Shown one piece after another: positions 1-8,088 of a DNA stretch of 64,000 nucleotides. The stretch lies in the NCBI GenBank assembly GCA_018368455.1, contig JAGZEG010000013.1, positions 23,023 through 87,022 on the forward strand, read 5' to 3'. Position numbers and translations under genes: made by a program. This stretch comes from Coriobacteriia bacterium. Lineage in GTDB: Bacteria > Actinomycetota > Coriobacteriia > Coriobacteriales > UMGS124. Position 1 is the stretch's first letter, and the number at the start of each line of letters is the position of its first letter. The notes under the pieces were generated by a model. It was not told where the DNA came from and searched no databases. It saw only the letters and a program-made list of their open reading frames with translations.

Positions 1-30
1 CGCGCCTCTTGGGCACACGCAGGACACGCA

Positions 31-67
31 GGGGGCGCGGCCCGGCTTCCCCTGCCGGCGCGCCCCC
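31..67 (-). terminator. Hairpin downstream of the riboflavin transporter gene
   Basis: A GC-rich stem (GGGGGCGCG pairing with CGCGCCCCC, further C/G pairs inside) follows the stop codon of the ECF gene on the minus strand. There is no clear T-run, so it may be a weak terminator or a transcript-stabilising hairpin. Confidence 0.4.
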
Positions 68-91
68 CTCTGGGCCGTGATTCTTGTTCTG

Positions 92-709
92 TTAGATGTG
101 AGAGCGGCTGTCGCGACGCTTGATGAGGTTCGACACCGGCTTGTATAGCAGGGCCGTGATGACGACGTTCAGGCCCACCTTGATGAGGTTGAACGGCAGC
201 AGGATCGGCACGATCATGGCCGCGACCTCGGGGATGGACACGTGCGCGTACAGCGGCGTGATGAGCAGGTTGAGCAGGATGGCCAGGACGATGAAGACCA
301 CGGCGCCGATGACCATGCCCACCATCGCGCCGGCGAACGTCTTCTTGGCGCGGTAGATGAGGCCGGTGATGAGGCTCATGACCGCCACGACGACGACGGT
401 GATGAGCGTACCCAGCGGGTCGAAGAACAGGCGGGGCAGCCAGCCGATGACGCCGACCGTGACGCCGGCGGCCGGGCCGAACAGCAGCGCCGTGATGAGC
501 GGAATGACGCCCGAGGGGTCGTACATCAGCCACGGCGCGGGCGGGAACAGCGGGATCTGGATGAAGCTCAGCACCATGGTCATGGCGGCGAATATCGCGA
601 TGGTCACGAGCTCGCGCGTGTCGAGATGGCTGCGCTTCGCCGCGTTTTTGCGGGCTTGCGTCTTGGCGCTGGTCGTGCCGGCTGGCTTGGGTGCGGGTGA
701 CGTGCTCAT
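92..709 (-). CDS. ribU: ECF transporter S component, riboflavin-specific (RibU-like)
   Basis: This is the substrate-binding membrane subunit of an energy-coupling factor importer, expected to bring riboflavin into the cell with the shared EcfAAT module, which is not in this window. The 205-residue product has a polar Lys/Ala-rich N-terminus (about 35 residues) and then five or six hydrophobic segments. A PSGVIPLITALLFGPAAG stretch near residue 90 is typical of the ECF S-component fold. The start at 709 is chosen because GGAAGGGG precedes it at good spacing. A longer open frame back to 805 would begin at the riboswitch boundary. Riboflavin specificity rests on the FMN riboswitch upstream; the fold alone would not distinguish it from other S components. 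Confidence 0.85.
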   Translation of the reverse strand: MSTSPAPKPAGTTSAKTQARKNAAKRSHLDTRELVTIAIFAAMTMVLSFIQIPLFPPAPWLMYDPSGVIPLITALLFGPAAGVTVGVIGWLPRLFFDPLGTLITVVVVAVMSLITGLIYRAKKTFAGAMVGMVIGAVVFIVLAILLNLLITPLYAHVSIPEVAAMIVPILLPFNLIKVGLNVVITALLYKPVSNLIKRRDSRSHI

Positions 710-732
710 GTGCGTGCCCCTTCCTTCGTGGC

Positions 733-758
733 GCGCGGGCACAAAAAAGAGCCCGCGC
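733..758 (-). promoter_or_regulatory. Hairpin between FMN aptamer and ribU start
   Basis: GCGCGGGC pairs perfectly with GCCCGCGC around a loop that itself contains a six-T run. It lies between the aptamer and the Shine-Dalgarno sequence of ribU, so it is a candidate part of the expression platform. Because the T-run is in the loop and not after the stem, it is not a standard intrinsic terminator. Confidence 0.4.
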
Positions 759-814
759 ATGGTTACGGAGGGCCCTTCGAGTGGTTCCCAGATTGGAAAA
801 CGCACTCTCCGTTT

Positions 815-998
815 CTTTCATCCGGACTATACCGTCGGCCCCGGATTTGCACCGGATCGGCCCAACAGCACGCGTTGGGCTCGCGGGCTTGGGCGCTCAC
901 GTGAACCGAACGGGTACGCTGACCTTGGCAGATGCCAAAGCGGCGCGCCGCTCGGGACGCCCTTACCGCCGGTGAGGAATTGCACCTCGCCCTGAAAC
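815..998 (-). promoter_or_regulatory. FMN riboswitch (RFN element)
   Basis: On the minus strand the conserved RFN blocks occur in order: GGGCGAGGTGCAATTCC, then CACCGGCGGTAAG, a variable arm, GAGCCCGCGAGC-like P4 sequence, then GATCCGGTGCAAATCCGG, GCCGACGGTATAGTCCGGAT and GAAAGAA. These are the hallmark blocks of the FMN aptamer that represses riboflavin transport or synthesis when FMN is plentiful. It sits directly upstream of the ECF S-component gene and gives that gene its riboflavin assignment. Confidence 0.95.
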
Positions 999-1153
999 AG
1001 ATACGCGGTGCCAAAATACTCTTCGCGCGCGCGAGTTGCAAGCGTTTTGTAATGTCTCGCGGATGACACGGGACGGCAATCATTCGGCGTGACAATGCCC
1101 TCCCCCCGGAGGGGCGATGCGGCCTTCGGGGCTGGTGGGACGTCTGAGAGGCG

Positions 1154-2149
1154 GTGCGTGGCGTGAGGCCGAACCCCTGGTTCGCGTTCAACAGGTTTAT
1201 CGGTGGCCACATGATGGTCGTGGCGCCTCTGTGCGTCCTCGTTGGCGTGCTGTTCCCCCGGCAGTTCGAGTGGATGTCGCCCGCCGTGGAGTGGCTGTTC
1301 GCGTTCATGACGTTCCAGAGCGCCATGGGGGCGACGGCGCGCCAGATGCTCGACGTCGTGCGCCGGCCCAAGCTTCTCGTCGCCGCGCTCGTGGTCGAGC
1401 TCGTCGCCATGCCGCTCATCGCGTTCTTCATCGGCGGCCTTCTGCTGCCGGGCCAGCACGACATCCTGCTGGGCATCGTGCTCGAGTACTGCGTGCCCAT
1501 GGGCGTCAACGGCCTCATGTGGACGGAGATATTCACGGGCAACAAGTCGCTGTCGCTGGGCGTCGTCATCATATCGACCGTGCTGGCGCCGTTCACGATG
1601 CCGCTGACGATGCAGCTACTCATGGGGACGAGCGTGCACGTGGACGTGTGGGGCATGATGGTCGACCTACTCGAGATGGTGGCCATCCCCGCCGTGCTGG
1701 GCATCGCGTGCAACGACCTGTCGCACGGCAAGGCAAACGCCAAGGTGGCGCCGTGGATCGCGCCGCTCGCGAAAATCTTCCTCATTCTGGTGCTCATCGT
1801 GAACTCGACGCACATCAGCGACGCCATGCACCACCTCAACCCGACGCTTGTCATGGTGGCCGCCATGATGGCCGTGTTCGGGGCGAGCGGCTACGTACTC
1901 GGCTACGTCGTGGCGCGCCTGCTGCACGCCGGCGTGGGTGACAGCCTGACGTGCGGCATCACGACGGGCGCGCGCAACATCTCGTCGGGCGCCGTCATCG
2001 CGCAGATGTACTTCCCGGACGCCGCGATGTTCCCCGTCATGATGGGCACGCTGTTCCAGCACGTCATCGCCGCCGCGTACGGGACGATCATCCGCCGGAT
2101 GGAGGCGCGTCACGCCGGGACGCCGGCAAGGCCGAGAGGCGAGCAGTAG
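1154..2149 (+). CDS. Bile acid:sodium symporter family (BASS) transporter
   Basis: The product is a 331-residue very hydrophobic protein with about nine to ten membrane segments. It is of the BASS/NTCP class, which couples sodium entry to uptake of bile acids or other organic anions. The motif CGITTGARNISSGAVIAQ near residue 270 matches the second crossover region of this family, and EYCVPMGVNGLMWTE near residue 115 the first. Gut relatives could use bile acids, but the family also carries pantoate, pyruvate and sulfated compounds, so the substrate is open. A GTG start is assumed; AGAGGCG upstream is a weak ribosome site and a second in-frame GTG lies nine bases on. The gene is divergent from ribU and stands alone. 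Confidence 0.75.
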   Translation: MRGVRPNPWFAFNRFIGGHMMVVAPLCVLVGVLFPRQFEWMSPAVEWLFAFMTFQSAMGATARQMLDVVRRPKLLVAALVVELVAMPLIAFFIGGLLLPGQHDILLGIVLEYCVPMGVNGLMWTEIFTGNKSLSLGVVIISTVLAPFTMPLTMQLLMGTSVHVDVWGMMVDLLEMVAIPAVLGIACNDLSHGKANAKVAPWIAPLAKIFLILVLIVNSTHISDAMHHLNPTLVMVAAMMAVFGASGYVLGYVVARLLHAGVGDSLTCGITTGARNISSGAVIAQMYFPDAAMFPVMMGTLFQHVIAAAYGTIIRRMEARHAGTPARPRGEQ

Positions 2150-2380
2150 GGGGCTGCTTGCGGCGCTGGGCGGCGCTTTCTCACCGCGCTGCCCCCTTTC
2201 GGGCGCCCCGCCTGTTGTGGCGCCGCTGTGATTTTGGGTGAGGGGTCATAGCGATATCCCGAGGCGCTCCCTATTCTTCATGCCATGTTTACAATGCAAG
2301 ACCGCGAGTGGTTTTCGGCACTCCTGCCGATGTAGGGCCACTCTGTCTTGTGCGATTCAGCAGAGGAGAGGGCGGCGCCT

Positions 2381-3514
2381 ATGGCGGGCGAAGAGCAGAA
2401 GGACGTTGCGGCAGGCGCGCCGTCGGATGACACCCCGGGCCTCGTCGCCGGCAAAGTGGTTCCCCGCCACGGCGCTTACGAGGCGCGTCGCTCCTCGACG
2501 GTGCTCGCGACGGTCATCAGCGTCGCCGTGCTGTTTGCCCTGTTCGTCGTCAGCCTCGGCCTGGGCCGCGCGATGATCCCGCCGGCGGAGGTGCTCGGCA
2601 TCCTGGGCCAGCAGTTCTTCGGCATGCAGGGCGACTTCTCGCAGGGCAACGTCACCATCGTCATCAACGTGCGCCTGCCGCGCATCTGCGCCGCCATGCT
2701 CGTCGGCTCGGCGCTCGCCATCGCGGGCGCCACGTACCAGGGCCTCTTCAAGAACCCGATGGTCTCGCCCGACATCCTGGGCGCCTCGGCGGGCGCGAGC
2801 TTCGGCGCAGCCCTGGCGCTGCTGCTCACGAACGGCGGGGGAGGCATCGTCGAGACGAGCGCCTTCGTGCTGGGCTTCGTCGCCGTCATGCTCACGTACT
2901 TCTCGAGCAAGAGCATCGGCCACGGCACGAACATGACGCTGCTGCTCGTGCTGTGCGGCCTCATCGTCGGCACGCTGTTCCAGTCGTTCGTCTCCATCAT
3001 CAAGTACACGGCCGACCCCGACTCGAAGCTGCCCGAGATCACGTACTGGCTCATGGGCTCCATCGCCAAGGTCACGTGGGCCGACCTCAAGATATTCCTC
3101 ATCCCGTACGTCCTGGGCGCCGTGCCCCTGCTCCTGCTGCGCTGGCGCCTCAACACACTGGCGTTCGGCGACGCCGAGGCCGTGTCGCTCGGCGTGAACG
3201 TGCCGCTGCTGCGCGCGATCCTCATCCTGTGCTCGACGCTGCTCACGGCCGCCGTCGTCGCCATCGCGGGCGTCGTCGGGTGGGTCGGCCTCATCATCCC
3301 GCACATGGTGCGCTTCATCACGGGGCCGGACAACCGCGTCGTGCTGCCGCTGTCGCTCGTGTTCGGCGCCGGCTTCCTTGTGATCGTGGACACGGCGTGT
3401 CGCACGCTCATGGCGTCCGAGATCCCGCTGGGCATTCTGACGTCGATCATCGGCGCGCCGTTCTTCTTCTTCATCTTGCTCAAGACGCGCAAGGGGGGAG
3501 GTGAGCAGATATGA
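2381..3514 (+). CDS. FecCD-family ABC transporter permease (importer 1)
   Basis: This is the membrane permease of a type II ABC importer for iron-siderophore, heme or cobalamin-like substrates. The 377-residue product has a charged 35-residue cytoplasmic N-terminus and about ten membrane segments. It contains the family's GATYQGLFKNPMVSPDILG stretch (around residue 115) and GWVGLIIPHMVR coupling region (around residue 305). The ATG at 2381 is preferred because GAGGAGAG lies at the right distance; an upstream TTG is in frame but lacks a site. It overlaps the ATPase gene by four bases (ATGA), indicating translational coupling. The substrate is not set by the sequence. Confidence 0.9.
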   Translation: MAGEEQKDVAAGAPSDDTPGLVAGKVVPRHGAYEARRSSTVLATVISVAVLFALFVVSLGLGRAMIPPAEVLGILGQQFFGMQGDFSQGNVTIVINVRLPRICAAMLVGSALAIAGATYQGLFKNPMVSPDILGASAGASFGAALALLLTNGGGGIVETSAFVLGFVAVMLTYFSSKSIGHGTNMTLLLVLCGLIVGTLFQSFVSIIKYTADPDSKLPEITYWLMGSIAKVTWADLKIFLIPYVLGAVPLLLLRWRLNTLAFGDAEAVSLGVNVPLLRAILILCSTLLTAAVVAIAGVVGWVGLIIPHMVRFITGPDNRVVLPLSLVFGAGFLVIVDTACRTLMASEIPLGILTSIIGAPFFFFILLKTRKGGGEQI

Positions 3515-4293
3515 TCCTCGCGGCGGAGCACGTCGACTGCGGCTACAAGGGCCAGGCCATCCTGCACGACGTCGACCTGACGTTCAAGAGCGGCGAGGTC
3601 GTGTGCCTGCTCGGCCCCAACGGCGTGGGCAAGACGACGATGTTCAAGACGATGCTCGGCTTCCTCGCGCCGGTCAAGGGGCGCATCACCATCGACGGCA
3701 AGCCGCGCTCCGAGTTCACGCGCAAGCAGTTCGCCCAGCTCGTGGCCTACGTCCCGCAGCTGCACGAGCCCCCGTTTCCCTTCTCGGTGCTCGATGTCGT
3801 GCTGGCGGGCTGCGCCTCGCGCCTCGGCCCTCTGGCGACGCCTTCGAAGGAGGACTACGCCAAGGCCGAGGCCACGCTCGACGAGCTGGGCGTGAGCTAC
3901 CTGCGCGACATGACGTTCACGGAGATCTCCGGCGGCGAGCAGCAGATGACGCTCGTCGCGCGCGCCCTGGTGCAGGACCCCAAGATGCTCGTCATGGACG
4001 AGCCGACGGCGGCGCTGGACTTCGGCAACCAGGTGCGCGTGCTGTCGTGCGTGCGCCGGCTGGCGGCCGAGCAGGGGCGCGGCGTCATCATGACGTCGCA
4101 CAACCCCGACCACGCCTTTTTGTGCTGCTCGCGCGCCGTGCTCATCAAGCGCGACCGCACGCTTATCGACGGCCCGGTCGACGACGTCGTGACGGAGGAG
4201 AACCTGCGCGCCGCCTACGGCATCCGCGTGCGCATCACGCAGGCGACCGGCGACGACGGCATGCCCATCAAGACGTGCGTGCCGCTGCTCTAA
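3511..4293 (+). CDS. ABC transporter ATP-binding protein (importer 1)
   Basis: This is the cytoplasmic ATPase that drives the adjacent FecCD permease. The 260-residue product shows all nucleotide-binding elements in order: Walker A GPNGVGKTT near residue 35, signature SGGEQQ near 145, Walker B MLVMDEP near 160, D-loop TAALD and H-loop TSHNPDH near 200. It resembles the FecE/BtuD subgroup and also the second importer ATPase at 50289. The start overlaps the permease stop codon. The next start codon downstream (in the binding-protein relic) overlaps its own stop codon, TAATG. Confidence 0.93.
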   Translation: MILAAEHVDCGYKGQAILHDVDLTFKSGEVVCLLGPNGVGKTTMFKTMLGFLAPVKGRITIDGKPRSEFTRKQFAQLVAYVPQLHEPPFPFSVLDVVLAGCASRLGPLATPSKEDYAKAEATLDELGVSYLRDMTFTEISGGEQQMTLVARALVQDPKMLVMDEPTAALDFGNQVRVLSCVRRLAAEQGRGVIMTSHNPDHAFLCCSRAVLIKRDRTLIDGPVDDVVTEENLRAAYGIRVRITQATGDDGMPIKTCVPLL

Positions 4294-4448
4294 TGCTCAA
4301 GAACGCCGAGGGCCTCGTGGCCACGCGCCGCACGCCCAAGGCGACGGTGGCGCTCCGCCATCGCCGAGAGGCAGACAAGACTCTCTCTTGTTTGGCTGAG
4401 CGAGGGCTCACTGGACTCTCTCGTGCACGATTTTGGGAGAAATGGTGA
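4293..4448 (+). pseudogene. Relic of a second substrate-binding protein gene
   Basis: A short frame (51 codons) starts on the last base of the ATPase stop codon. Its first 17 codons read MLKNAEGLVATRRTPKA, nearly matching MLTNAEGIVATHCDPKA inside the intact binding protein at 4886-4936, also at DNA level. After codon 17 the similarity ends. The simplest reading is a fragment of a duplicated binding-protein gene left after deletion. It is unlikely to make a functional product, as no ribosome site is evident and both ends of the parent protein are missing. Confidence 0.6.
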
Positions 4449-4489
4449 GTCCTTCGTTGTTATTTGGTACTGATGGGTGAATGGTCGAG

Positions 4490-4600
4490 CCTCTTTCCTT
4501 GCGTAAACCTAGGATACGCGCTAGGCGAGTCCGAAGGGGCTTGCGAAGGAAACCGCGCGTCCGCAAGGACTCACGGCGTGGCCTCTGAGCTGCGGGAATA
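4490..4600 (+). promoter_or_regulatory. Structured leader before the binding-protein gene
   Basis: The gap between the relic and the binding protein contains several short complementary pairs: GCGTA/TACGC around a 9-base loop, GTCC-GCAA-GGAC with a GNRA tetraloop, and GAGTCC pairing with GGACTC. This suggests a folded 5' leader. The conserved blocks of cobalamin, Moco or FMN riboswitches were not found, so no ligand is proposed. Confidence 0.3.
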
Positions 4601-4649
4601 CCGAGCTTTGAGGCCATGGATACGCCAAGAGGGAAGAAGGACGATTCTG

Positions 4650-5915
4650 ATGAACGATGAGATGCGTCTGACGCGCAGGGGTTTTCTGGGTCTGGCCGGC
4701 GCCGCGGGCGTTGCTGCCCTGGCCGGCGCGACGCTGGGCATGGGCGACGGGGCCCAGGCTCGCGCCGCTGAGGCCGCCGAAGGCACGCAGGTCGTGACGG
4801 ACATGGGCGGCACCGAGGTCACGGTGCCGGTCGAGCCCAAGACGTACGCCGATGGCTGGTACGCCCACAACGAGGTCTCCATCATGCTGACGAACGCCGA
4901 GGGCATCGTCGCGACGCACTGCGACCCCAAGGCGTACAAGTGGATGTACAAGGTCTGCCCGAACATGAACAACGCCGTCGTCACGTTCGGCAAGGACTTC
5001 AACTACGAGGACCTCGTGCAGCTTGCCCCGCAGGTCGTGTTCGACTCGACCGACGACCTGCGCGAGAAGCTGGCCAGCGTTGACATGCCGCTCGTGAACT
5101 GCATGTTCAAGACGTTCGAGGAGATGGAGCAGTCCATCACGCTGACGGCCCAGGTGTTCGGCGGCGAGGCGCCGGCCATCGCCGAGAAGTACAACGCCGA
5201 GCTCGAGCAGACGCTCGCCGACATCAAGGCGGTCACCGACCCGATCGCCGAGGCTGATCGCCCGAAGGTGCTGCACGGCAACTCGGTGTACACGATGACG
5301 CTCGACGGCACGGGCACGATCATCGACGACTGGATCTCCGTCGCCGGCGGCGTGAACGCCAACCCCGAGTCCACGACGGGCAACGCCCAGGCGCAGTTCT
5401 CCCTGGAGCAGATCATCTCGTGGAACCCTGACGTCATCATCACGGGCAAGGCTGACGAGGTCGACCAGATCCTGAACGACCCGAACTGGGCCTCGATTGC
5501 CGCCGTCCAGAACGGTGCCGTCTACGTGAACCCGAAGGGCGTGTTCGGCTGGGATCGCTACGGCGTCGAGGAGCTGCTGCAGATCCAGTGGGCCGCTGCT
5601 CAGCTGCATCCCGACCTGTTCCCTGACCTGCAGATCGAGCAGAAGGTCAAGGACTTCTACAAGACGTACCTGCGCTACGACCTGACTGACGACGACGTGG
5701 AGCGCATCCTGCACGCCCAGGATCCCGCCGAGGACGGTGCCGCCGCGCCGGAGGCTGCCGCCTCCGAGAAGGCCCCCGCTGCGAGCGCTGCTGCCGAGTC
5801 CGGTAAGGCTGACTCTTCTGCCAAGGGCGACGCTGCCGAGAGCGGTAAGGCGAGCGCTCCCGCAGAGGGTGGCGCCGCATCTGCCGCTGGCGACTCCGCG
5901 AAGGCGGAGAAGTAG
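4650..5915 (+). CDS. Tat-exported ABC substrate-binding protein (importer 1)
   Basis: This is a periplasmic-binding-protein-like receptor (PF01497 type, iron-siderophore/heme/cobalamin class) for the upstream permease and ATPase. The 421-residue product begins with a Tat signal (LTRRGFLGLAG, then a hydrophobic stretch to about residue 40), then VVTDMGGTEVTVP, the usual opening strand of this family. The body ends near residue 365. It is followed by an unusual tail of about 55 residues made almost only of Ala, Glu, Ser, Lys and Gly, perhaps a wall-spanning spacer. GAAGAAGG ten bases upstream supports the start at 4650. A rho-independent terminator follows. Substrate unknown. Confidence 0.88.
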   Translation: MNDEMRLTRRGFLGLAGAAGVAALAGATLGMGDGAQARAAEAAEGTQVVTDMGGTEVTVPVEPKTYADGWYAHNEVSIMLTNAEGIVATHCDPKAYKWMYKVCPNMNNAVVTFGKDFNYEDLVQLAPQVVFDSTDDLREKLASVDMPLVNCMFKTFEEMEQSITLTAQVFGGEAPAIAEKYNAELEQTLADIKAVTDPIAEADRPKVLHGNSVYTMTLDGTGTIIDDWISVAGGVNANPESTTGNAQAQFSLEQIISWNPDVIITGKADEVDQILNDPNWASIAAVQNGAVYVNPKGVFGWDRYGVEELLQIQWAAAQLHPDLFPDLQIEQKVKDFYKTYLRYDLTDDDVERILHAQDPAEDGAAAPEAAASEKAPAASAAAESGKADSSAKGDAAESGKASAPAEGGAASAAGDSAKAEK

Positions 5916-5961
5916 CGCGACGCGTTGCGCTGCGTGGGACCCAGGACTGGTGTGAGACTAG

Positions 5962-6002
5962 GGCCGCGACCGTGCCGGGGAGGCGGGGTCGCGGCCTTTT
6001 TG
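5962..6002 (+). terminator. Intrinsic terminator of importer 1 operon
   Basis: GGCCGCGACC pairs with GGTCGCGGCC and is followed at once by TTTTT. It closes the permease-ATPase-binding-protein operon. Confidence 0.9.
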
Positions 6003-6235
6003 CCCGCGCCCCTTTCTGGCGCTACACCCTACCTTTTTGGTAGATATGTGTAGGAATCATGAGTAGGAAACCACGGCTAACTTTTGAGTTTGATGATGTT
6101 GACAGGGCAGGCGGCGCAGCGTATTGTACGTGCCAGCAATCAGGAGTTAGCCAATAAGAACTCCTGAGCACAGCGAACGAGCTGCGGAAATGATCGAGAG
6201 AACGACGCGGCCAGACGCTTTGCACGCTGTGATTT

Positions 6236-6540
6236 GCCTCCCTCTCCTTGGGGGCCCGGTCTTTCCGGGCCGGGCTCCCACCTCCCTTGCCTCCCTCTCC
6301 TGGGACCCCGGGCAACCGGGGTTCCCTCCCAAGGGAAGCACGGGAGCTGGCGCGCCCTTCGGTCGCCGATGCGCGCCGCCACTGACATCGCCTCCCTCTC
6401 CCAGGGGCCACGGTTTCCCGCCGTGGCCCCCTCCCAAGGGGATCGCGCCGTCTTACTTCGGGCGCGAGGAGCCGATGCCGTCCACAACTCGCCTCCCTCT
6501 CCCAGGGCTCCGGTCTCCCGCCGGGGCCCCTCCCTTTTTT
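6236..6540. repeat. Cluster of four GCCTCCCTCTCC hairpin repeats
   Basis: Four units begin with GCCTCCCTCTCC at 6236, 6289, 6390 and 6491. The last three are exactly 101 bases apart. Each is followed by a G-rich complement and an inner hairpin that differs in sequence but keeps its pairing, for example GGCCACGG/CCGTGGCC in the third unit, and then by CCTCCC. The layout recalls REP/MITE-like palindromes seen in gut anaerobes, but that comparison is from memory. No coding sequence is supported here. Confidence 0.7.
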
Positions 6541-7107
6541 GGGGACCGCGCGGCTGCCCGAGGGGCTCGGGCGACGCGCGGGCTTCTTCCGAGGATGGCT
6601 GGCGTGAGGTTTGGGCGCTCGCTGGGCGACGCTCGGGCTTTGGGGGATGGACGTGAGGGCCGCGTCCTGTCCCGGTCGAGACGAGCGCCCTCGGGGAGCG
6701 GGCGAGTCCTGCGGGATCTGGCGGCGTGCGATCCGGGGCGGAGCGAGGGGGCGTTCCGCAGGGCGGCAGCTGCTTCGGGCCGCGCTTTTTTGGAGCGCTG
6801 CAGGAGAAGAGGCGTTTCGCGGACAGGAATGCGGATCGTGTATGGGCGCGCTGCTGGGCTGCGGGGCCCGTCGGGCGATCCTGCTTGCATGCGATCAGAA
6901 AACCGCAGGTGGCGTCCCTGCTTCCATCTCGAGCGATTTCCTATCTAGGTGAGGGTATTGTGCACGCCCTGGCTTTCTGGCCAGGGATGGCTTGCTTGGC
7001 GACGGGGCATCTCGCGCGTGTGGGATCTGCCCGCAGGCTGCGCCCTCTCGCAAGACGTTCGCACCCCGGCTGCGGGCATCCACGGCTCCCGGCGGTTCTC
7101 GGCGCGC
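6541..7107. other. Non-coding stretch with a CGCAGGT-core inverted repeat
   Basis: No gene is supported in this stretch; open frames present have no ribosome sites or family resemblance. It holds a weak inverted repeat at about 6822-6945 (GACAGGAATGCGGATCGTG against the complement of CGAGCGATTTCCTATC) whose interior carries AAAACCGCAGGT at 6899-6910. It also holds a CCCTGG/CCAGGG hairpin near 6970-6989, downstream of the crp-type gene. Confidence 0.45.
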
Positions 7108-7905
7108 CTATCGCAGCTCGAATGTCGCGCGGTCGAAGTCGATGAGGCCCTCGGCGCGCATCTTGGCGAGCTCGTGGCTCAGGGCGCTGCGGTCGACGCA
7201 GAGGTAGTCGGCGAGCTGCTGGCGATTGAACGGGACGCCGAATGTGCGCGCTCCGGCTCCCTGCGCCTGTGTGGAGAGGAAGCTGAGCACCCGTGCCCGG
7301 ATCGTCCGGGGCGTAATGTCACGGATCTTGTTGCTAAGCTGCAGGTTTTTGGCGGCGATGGTTCCGAGCAGATTGCGTATAAGTCGCGCGTGAAACGGAC
7401 AGGCCGACGGGCACGACGTCAGCGCGCGCCCGACGTCGAGCAGCAGGATGGTGCTGTCCTCGGCGGCGCGCACGTCGACGCCCATCGTGGCGCCCGGAAC
7501 GCAGGCGTATGCCTCGCCGAACGTCTCGCCGAACGCTGCGCGCCCCAAAATGCTGCGAGCTCCCCATGCGTCCGTCCGCTCCACAACGACGCTGCCTGCG
7601 ATGACGAGCCCGATGCTGCGTGCATCGTCTCCCTCGCGAAGCGCGTACTCTCCCGCTGCGAGGACGCGTCGCCGCGCGTCGAGGCACGTGAGCATCGAGG
7701 AGACTTCCTGGGCCGAGATGCCCAGAAACAACGGTGTTCTTGCCAGCGCCTCGCAGGGGAGGTCGGGGCTCGAGGCGGGGCGCACGGATGCCGTTTGCGA
7801 CTTCGCGCTGGTTTCGGCTTCGCCACGCGCCCGGCTGCATGGCGTTGGAACTTCGGGCGTATCGGGATTTGTGGCGTGAAGCGTGCCGGATGGTTGGGCA
7901 TCCAT
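7108..7905 (-). CDS. Crp/Fnr-family transcriptional regulator
   Basis: The 265-residue regulator has a low-complexity N-terminus (about 45 residues), a cyclic-nucleotide-binding-type beta-barrel (residues about 50-170, with GEYALREGDDARSIGLVIAG) and a C-terminal winged helix with NRQQLADYLCVDRSALSHEL as recognition region. The N-terminal cysteine set of true FNR is missing, so it is probably not an oxygen-sensing Fe-S FNR. It is divergent from the ferredoxin-hcp genes, the usual place of HcpR-type nitrosative-stress regulators, which are in this family. The start at 7905 has GAGAGGAA at good spacing; longer in-frame starts would run into the intergenic palindrome. Confidence 0.85.
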   Translation of the reverse strand: MDAQPSGTLHATNPDTPEVPTPCSRARGEAETSAKSQTASVRPASSPDLPCEALARTPLFLGISAQEVSSMLTCLDARRRVLAAGEYALREGDDARSIGLVIAGSVVVERTDAWGARSILGRAAFGETFGEAYACVPGATMGVDVRAAEDSTILLLDVGRALTSCPSACPFHARLIRNLLGTIAAKNLQLSNKIRDITPRTIRARVLSFLSTQAQGAGARTFGVPFNRQQLADYLCVDRSALSHELAKMRAEGLIDFDRATFELR

Positions 7906-8009
7906 GGCGTTCCTCTCGAAGCGCTCAGGCTGTGTGGCCCTGGGTGGTAGGCGCATGTTTCGATGCCATCCTAGCGGCATTTGTGAGTGCGGCAACTTTT
8001 TCTCCGATA

Positions 8010-8023
8010 GTTGTAATAACAAC
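8010..8023. promoter_or_regulatory. Candidate Crp/HcpR-type operator
   Basis: A short perfect palindrome GTTGTAATAACAAC stands in the divergent promoter region between the Crp/Fnr gene and the ferredoxin gene. The TTGT-N4-ACAA arms resemble half sites used by Crp/Fnr relatives. Assignment is by position and symmetry only. Confidence 0.5.
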
Positions 8024-8088
8024 AGAAATGAGCGAAGAGACTCAGTAGAGTGCTGGGAGGAGTCGGAGTTGGAAGGGACACGCCAGAG

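Noticed and set aside
709..805. Longer N-terminus of the riboflavin transporter
   Set aside because: It would begin at the end of the FMN aptamer and lacks a ribosome site; the ATG at 709 has GGAAGGGG at proper spacing.
2357..4113. Long open frames antisense to the permease and ATPase genes
   Set aside because: They are Arg/His/Asp-rich low-complexity translations typical of the wrong strand of high-GC genes, and the + strand genes are complete ABC components.
4449..4649. Cobalamin or molybdenum-cofactor riboswitch
   Set aside because: The conserved B12 box and the Moco blocks could not be found, though the DNA can fold.
6236..6540. CRISPR array
   Set aside because: Only four units, unequal spacing, palindromic interiors in place of unique spacers, and no cas genes.
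6190..6948. Open frames in the 6.0-7.1 kb gap
   Set aside because: They run through hairpin repeats, have no ribosome sites and resemble no protein family.
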